A DNA stretch of 64,000 bases from Rhynchopus sp. YZ270_cl-10 (Eukaryota > Euglenozoa > Diplonemea > Diplonemida > Diplonemidae): contig OZ037846.1 in NCBI GenBank assembly GCA_964035575.1, positions 1,267,501 through 1,331,500 on the forward strand, in the 5' to 3' direction. Below, one piece after another: positions 59,232-64,000 of the stretch (position 1 is its first letter; each line of letters opens with the position of its first letter). The notes beneath the pieces were generated by a model that had not been told where the DNA came from, did not search any database, and saw nothing but the letters and a program-made list of their open reading frames with translations. The position numbers and the translations under genes are program-made.

Positions 59232-59285
59232 TGGTGGCCAAGCATGACTCAGCACAGAGAGGCTAGGTTCATCTTATAAACTCTT
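59232..59285 (+). repeat. Two-hairpin motif P, copy
   Basis: GGTGGCCAAGCATGACTCAG then AGAGAGGCTAGGTTCATCTT and ATAAACTCTTTT. Degenerate second stem. Confidence 0.55.
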
Positions 59286-59411
59286 TTATTCCCCCCCTCC
59301 CCTCAGCTTTACCCACCCCTCTCTAGATGCAGTGTGTGCCCTACCGTGCGGCACATGCTTCATCTCTCCAATTTTGGTTACTCTTTTACATGCAGGTTAC
59401 CCAAGTGAATA

Positions 59412-59512
59412 CCGTTTTCTTACAAATTGTCGACCGTACTAATGTTCGACCTTGTCAGAATTTTTCTGGAAGTTCGACCTGTTTTTACGGTCGATAATTT
59501 GTACGAATACGG
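59412..59512. mobile_element. TA-flanked mini-element with CCGT ends
   Basis: Ends CCGTTTTCTTACAAATT and inverse AATTTGTACGAATACGG (a few mismatches), with TCGACCGTA continuing the arm; TA on both sides (59410-59411 and 59513-59514). 101 bp. Confidence 0.65.
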
Positions 59513-59660
59513 TACATCTCATCTGATGGTTTTCCTTTTCCTTTTATTACAGGTGATTGTCGACACAAAAAACCCCCCTTTTCTTAGTACTGAGATCGTG
59601 GATGAGTCGTAATCCCAAACAACGTAACGCACCCTTTCTCTTAGACATGATGTCTACAAA

Positions 59661-60538
59661 CAGTGTTTCCGCGACCCAAAAATCGGACGAAGTTCGTCCG
59701 GTAGGAAAAAAAAAAAAAAAACTGCCGGACGAAGTTCGTCCGGACGAAGTTCATCCGGGGAGTGGGAAAAATGGGTGGGGAGAGGGCCCGGGGTGGACGA
59801 GTGGGGTGCGGCCCCGCAGGGGACGCACCCCACCCCGTATAGAAAAATAAAGGCCTCCCCTCTTTGGCGTCGCGCAGATCTGCGGCCGCACTTATGGTAT
59901 CCCCCTCTATCATTCCCCTCAAACCCTTTGCGGGTTTGCGCACGGAGTACAGCATTGAACAGCTAGGCAGATTGTACGACCAGTTCTTCACCCCCCACAA
60001 ACTGTCCTACATGCATCACGATGTCGTGGGTGGGGATGCGCTGAAGCCGGTGTACAGCGACACCGCTGAACGGAAGCAGTTCCAGACAGCCAGTATTGTG
60101 CAGGGGGTTGAATTCAGTGACCTGTTGGCAGAGTGGCAAGAGCTCAAGTCGGTGTTGAGGGTGTGCACCTCAATGACAACTCTTCATGACGTTCTGATGT
60201 ATGTTGAGCTCAATGAGGAAGGTGACACCGAGTACCCTCAGATGAGGACGTTACTCCGTCTCTTGTTCACTCTTCCTGTGGGTACAAGCACAGCTGAGCG
60301 CTTATTCCACCACCCGCCACGCTTTGTTTTCGAGTATCTCGTAACGTGAGTTTCTCACCTGTTGTGTCTCACGAGAGACCGTGAGGCGAGACAACTCCGC
60401 CGGAGGCCCCCGACCCGGCGCGCGAAGCGCGCCGGGCTCGACCTGTATTGTGTTAAGCACTAGTAAAAAAAAATTTTTGGGGGGAAAAAATAACTCGTCC
60501 GCCCCCTTCGAAAACACCGGAAGAACGCGGAAACCCTG
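59661..60538 (+). mobile_element. hAT element, internally deleted, 8-bp TSD TCTACAAA
   Basis: Exact TCTACAAA at 59653-59660 and 60539-60546; ends CAGTGTTTCCGCG and inverse CGCGGAAACCCTG. A related unoccupied sequence, GTCTACAAATCTTAGAAAA, exists at about 62598-62616. Inside are CGGACGAAGTTCGTCCG palindromes, a transposase C-terminal fragment (59894-60349) and a GGCGCGCGAAGCGCGCC hairpin. At 878 bp it cannot encode a full transposase. Confidence 0.85.
59894..60349 (+). pseudogene. hAT transposase C-terminal fragment (151 aa)
   Basis: The frame from the first ATG (59894) to TGA contains YPQMRTLLRLLFTLPVGTST then AERLF, matching the hAT dimerisation region (consensus P.L..LA...L..P.STA.AER.FS). 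The part before it (VLRVCTSMTTLHDVLMYVEL) would belong to the preceding helical region. The RNase-H-like catalytic core and zinc-finger N-terminus are absent, and the end diverges soon after AERLF (HHPPRFVFEYLVT). The fragment lies between hAT ends with an 8-bp duplication, so the family assignment is firm, but the protein is not functional as a transposase. Confidence 0.75.
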
Positions 60539-60784
60539 TCTACAAACTTAGAAAAAAAACAAAACAAAACAAAAGCACAAAGCACAAAGCAGTACCTTTT
60601 ATACCCCCCCGGTGGTGGTCACTTTGTGTTCTTGTGTCACTGTTTTGTCCTTACTTTTATCATACCCCACTCATTGCGTCACGTGCCCCAAATTGAAATT
60701 GATTTTTTCTTTTGTGTTCCACAAAAAAGAAACTGTTGGCGACCTGTCAGTTTTGGGAGTTTTGTGGAACACCATTTCTTAACT

Positions 60785-60856
60785 TGGATAACGATTGTAA
60801 TCAAAAAAAGGTGACTAAGCAACGAGAGGCTTAGGGTCATCTTATAAACGTTTCTT
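60785..60856 (+). repeat. Two-hairpin motif P, copy
   Basis: GGATAACGATTGTAATCAAA, then GGTGACTAAGCAACGAGAGG and CTTAGGGTCATCTTATAAAC. Intact second stem. Confidence 0.7.
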
Positions 60857-61635
60857 CCTTTTTATTTTTATCAATTTTTTTTTCTTTCGAACAACGACAA
60901 AAAGAAAGAAACACACTCATCATTTGTGCTACTCAGCGCAGAAGATGAACTCGAACTAATGAAAACCAAAACCAAAAAAAAGGGGCAAAACGGCTGTAGT
61001 AATGTGGTGTGTGTCGTGTATTTTCTTCTTTTTCCACAACCTTCCTTCACCCCCTGTAAGGGTAGTCGAAGGTGAACGGTGGTGCCTTTCGAGGCAGATT
61101 CGTCTTTTCAAGTTTTTCTTTTCTTTTGGGCATCGTGGGTGAGACAACAGGAAACTTCTAGTACAGACCTTGAACCCAACCCGGTACCAGGCGATCTCAA
61201 AAAAAAAACAAACAAACAAAAAACACAGTGGATATTGCACAACTGTGGCAACACAACCGAGGCAACTACACTACTCCAAACAATTTATCAAAAAAAATAC
61301 GAATAGTGGAGCACACTCTGAGATGGCTACACTAATACAGCCAAGTTTTCAAAAATAAACAAAAAAACATAGTCTTCACACCCATTTTTTGATATCAGGT
61401 GTGAGTTTGGGTATCAGAAACACTTTTTTTTTTTTGTTTTCCTGCTTTTTCTTCTTCATTTTCCTCCCCAAATCACCTCCCATCTCAGCAATGCAGCTAT
61501 TTTGTGGCCTTTTTTTTTTTTTTTTTTGCCTCAAGCTGTGAAAGCCTGTCTTAACTATCCCGCACCACACACCCACTCCCTTTCACCACTCACAAAGAAC
61601 CCCCATATTTTGTGGAACGACTTTTTTTTTTTCTT
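60857..61635. other. Intergenic region with repeats V and Q
   Basis: No gene seen. Repeat V at 61226-61290 (GGATATTGCACAACTGTGGC ... AACTACACTACTCCAAA) is followed at once by motif Q at 61303-61350 (AGTGGAGCACACTCTGAGAT, then GGCTACACTAATACAGCCAA). Confidence 0.55.
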
Positions 61636-61706
61636 TGAGAACGAAATGTGATCAAGGTGCCTACGCAACGGAGAGAGGCTTAGGATCATCTTATCAAACT
61701 TTTCTT
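61636..61706 (+). repeat. Two-hairpin motif P, copy
   Basis: AGAACGAAATGTGATCAAGG, then TGCCTACGCAACGGAGAGAG and GCTTAGGATCATCTTATCAA. The second stem is partly lost. A very short relative (GGTGGCTAAGCAACC...) lies at 61827. Confidence 0.6.
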
Positions 61707-64000
61707 TTCTTTGCAGGTGTGTTACTGGTTTTCCCTGCTTTTTAAAATACCCGGAGGACAAAAACTCTTTAGCTTGGCACTGAGATTTTTTTTACTCCCT
61801 GTATTTGCGCTTTTATTTTTTTAAACGGTGGCTAAGCAACCACGCTTACGCTTTCGTCTTACCTTTTTTTTTTTCTCCCACTCCCCCCCCCCTGAAAACC
61901 CTGGGCAGAATGGGATGTGTTTGTACCCACTCATCTTGCTCAGCGCGTTTCTTTTCTTTTATTTTCTTGTTTACGTTTTTTTGGGATTATTTTTATTCCT
62001 TCGTTTTTTTTTTTTTGCGACGTTGTGCTTCCGTCAAGGAACAAAGCCTTCCCTCAACAACCCGTGGATGAAGGCTAACCCACCATTTCTAATAACTTTC
62101 CATTTCAATAATAATATCAACAACCACAGCACGTCTGTACATAAAACAACGACCTTTCCCCAAATCTAAAATGTGAATGCATATTAACCTCTGCGACTTA
62201 AAATTTTTTTTTAAACTTACTGGTGGTGTCATCCTGGGTTTCTGAGTGGGAAAAATTGGAAATTTTCCAAAATTTTCCACAAAGTGGGGGTGTGTCTATT
62301 ATAAGGGGTATCTTGTACGTAGCGATTAGTTTTATTGATTACAGAGTCTGTAGATAAAGCTAAAAGTTAAACCCTTTCTTATCTTCGACCACCAGTAAGT
62401 CACTTAAGTCGTGCAGCTATGAGTAGGGATCCATGAGGTAAACATGAATACCCACACCACTCACATACCCCAATAGCGTTGCTGAATGGGTGCACAAAGT
62501 ACGCAAAAAAAGTGCGAATCAGCTCCCCCCCTTGAACCCCCCTTCAGCACACCCAAAACTCCCCCCCTTTTTTGTAACGCACCCTTTCTCGACTTGATTG
62601 TCTACAAATCTTAGAAAAAAAAAACAAAACTCAATACCCACAAAAACAAAAACAACAAGAGCAACCCTGCAGAATTAAAATTTTAAAAAAAATTGAGTAC
62701 AGATCCTGCACTAGCAGGTGATTGTCGACACAAAAAAAAAAAAAACAACTCCACTAATAAGCCAAGAACGCGCCCACACTCACACACATTAGGACAAATG
62801 TTTTGCTAGGGAACTACCCGGCCCCACATTTTACTTTTTTTAAACACACACAGCACACACAACACAGCTCCTTTTTTCAGCCCCCCTCCTCCTCCTCCCC
62901 CCTCAATGAATGCTGGTTACTTCCTCTTCTTCTCTTTCGCTCGAACGGCATCGTTTTTTTGTTGACACAACACAACAGTGAATACGGAATAGAGGTTGTG
63001 ACCAGCATTTTTTTTTTTTTACAGTTTCCCTTTTTTTAGCAACTCCTAAGTGAAGCCCCTCCGGGGGTTCGATAACCCCGGATTCCCCGGGTGGAGTGTG
63101 TCAGTGCCTGCGTCTCAGAGGCGGTTGCACCTATCAACCTTCACTTTTTATTTTTTGGTTTTTTTCCAGTTGGAACACAACATCCATCACAATGAAAACA
63201 ACACACTCAAGGGCATATTTCTCCTTGAAAATCTCGACAGGAGGGAGGAGGGGAGAGAGGAAAAAAATTAGTGGAGCTCATCCTCGGGTGTGTCTCACTA
63301 ATGCATCTATCTTTAAAAAAAAATCGATGAAATTGGTGGTATCATACGGTATAGCTGGCTTGAGGTGAAGCCCCAACCAGGTTCAGTGGGCATGACCCCG
63401 GGAATGCCTGTAGAGTTATCCTAACATTTTTGCTATGTTTTTTTTTATTTTGTGTGATTTTTGTGCTACACATTGCGTGACAACTGTATGTGATGATGCA
63501 ATACGGTGTGTTTGCTTTGAAACAAACGATAAATATTTTTTTACAAAAAAATAACACAGTGGGGCTGCTGCACTACACCAAAAAAAAAAAAATACACTCT
63601 CACAACTGGGTACCATTCCCGCTCCCAAGATTCCCCCCCCTACCAAATGGTCGTGCGAAGAGAAAAAAATATTGTGGCTTGCTGTCCTGTGATAGTTTGT
63701 CTATAATCAAATAATCCTCACCCCTAAGCACCACTCTCACATTTATCAGGGCTTTGGCACGAAAAAGGAGGTCTTTTTTTTTTCGTATTTTCTTTCTCTT
63801 TACCATGTACAGATTCTAAGACGCATGCTTGACCCTTCAGGAAGGCGTTTTTTTAGTTTTGTACTCGGTTGTTGTCGCAACCTTCACCTACAAAAATATA
63901 CTGCAAAACAAAACAAAACAAAACAAAGAGCAAACATACCAAAAAACTTCATAAAAATCCATTCAAAAAGCCAACACAACACAACACGCACCCCCCCCTC
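61707..64000. other. Terminal intergenic region, repeats only
   Basis: No host gene recognised in 2.3 kb. It contains a repeat U copy (62480-62555), a GTCTACAAATCTTAG site (about 62598-62612) related to the hAT target at 59653, motif G (63050-63140), motif Q (63263-63305) and many A/T and C runs. The pyrimidine-rich end (CACGCACCCCCCCCTC) could be the leader of a gene beyond the window. Confidence 0.55.
63050..63140 (+). repeat. Dispersed motif G, copy
   Basis: CCGGGGGTTCGATAACCCCG hairpin, then GATTCCCCGGGTGGAG and GTCAGTGCCTGCGTCTCAGA and GGCGGTTGCAC. Confidence 0.6.

Noticed and set aside
63060-63080. tRNA gene at the GGTTCGATAAC sequence
   Set aside because: The B-box-like hairpin stands alone; no acceptor stem, anticodon arm or A box at the right distance could be found.

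Overview
The window looks like nuclear DNA of a free-living, repeat-rich protist, most likely a euglenozoan and perhaps a diplonemid. What I see: eight host genes, all on the + strand; long T and C tracts before the starts, ending in an AG a few bases to a few tens of bases before the ATG, as expected for spliced-leader trans-splicing; one gene with ordinary GT-AG introns, which argues against a typical kinetoplastid; and GC-rich coding islands in AT-rich, homopolymer-rich spacer. The lineage is inference; no rRNA or spliced-leader RNA gene was found.

Host genes, left to right: an ankyrin protein with a NLS-like motif (5298-7577); a ubiquitin-like/beta-propeller-type protein ending in -CC (8861-10141); two large secretory-pathway membrane proteins with different ectodomains and stalks but almost identical membrane domains (16627-20679 and 23303-26923); a secreted GH28 exo-polygalacturonase-like enzyme (31319-32572); a ubiquitin-like/leucine-rich-repeat protein (34504-35736); a NADAR-domain protein with two zinc-ribbon-like Cys clusters (48947-50074); and a three-exon Pho80-like cyclin (50934-51895). 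They form no pathway. The common themes are surface recognition, pectin breakdown, ADP-ribose chemistry and protein-interaction repeats.

Most of the rest is transposon-derived, much of it nested. Three elements (1784-3751, 12594-14879, and 36036-38547 inverted) have exact 9-bp target duplications, long inverted ends made of palindromes plus minisatellites, and a shared ~1.2-1.3 kb core. Their ends differ between copies yet stay self-complementary within each copy. A second architecture, with CATAC-beginning ends, palindromic CG-rich arrays and 6-bp duplications, is nested one copy in another (45084-48834 holding 45298-48125). A piggyBac relic (12100-16018, TTAA) is split by the second 9-bp element. 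There are also hAT-like elements with 8-bp duplications (28680-30248, 55035-55734, 59661-60538, probably 11316-11937), TA-flanked elements, foldback elements, and several 40-100-nt dispersed motifs. One of these motifs, with two hairpins and a U-rich tail, occurs many times and only on the + strand.

The membrane-protein genes lie in a duplicated block whose second copy was opened by a ~2.2 kb insertion. The coding membrane domain is nearly identical between copies while the flanks have diverged, pointing to gene conversion or strong constraint. All coordinates, repeats and motifs were read by eye, so percent identities are not given.
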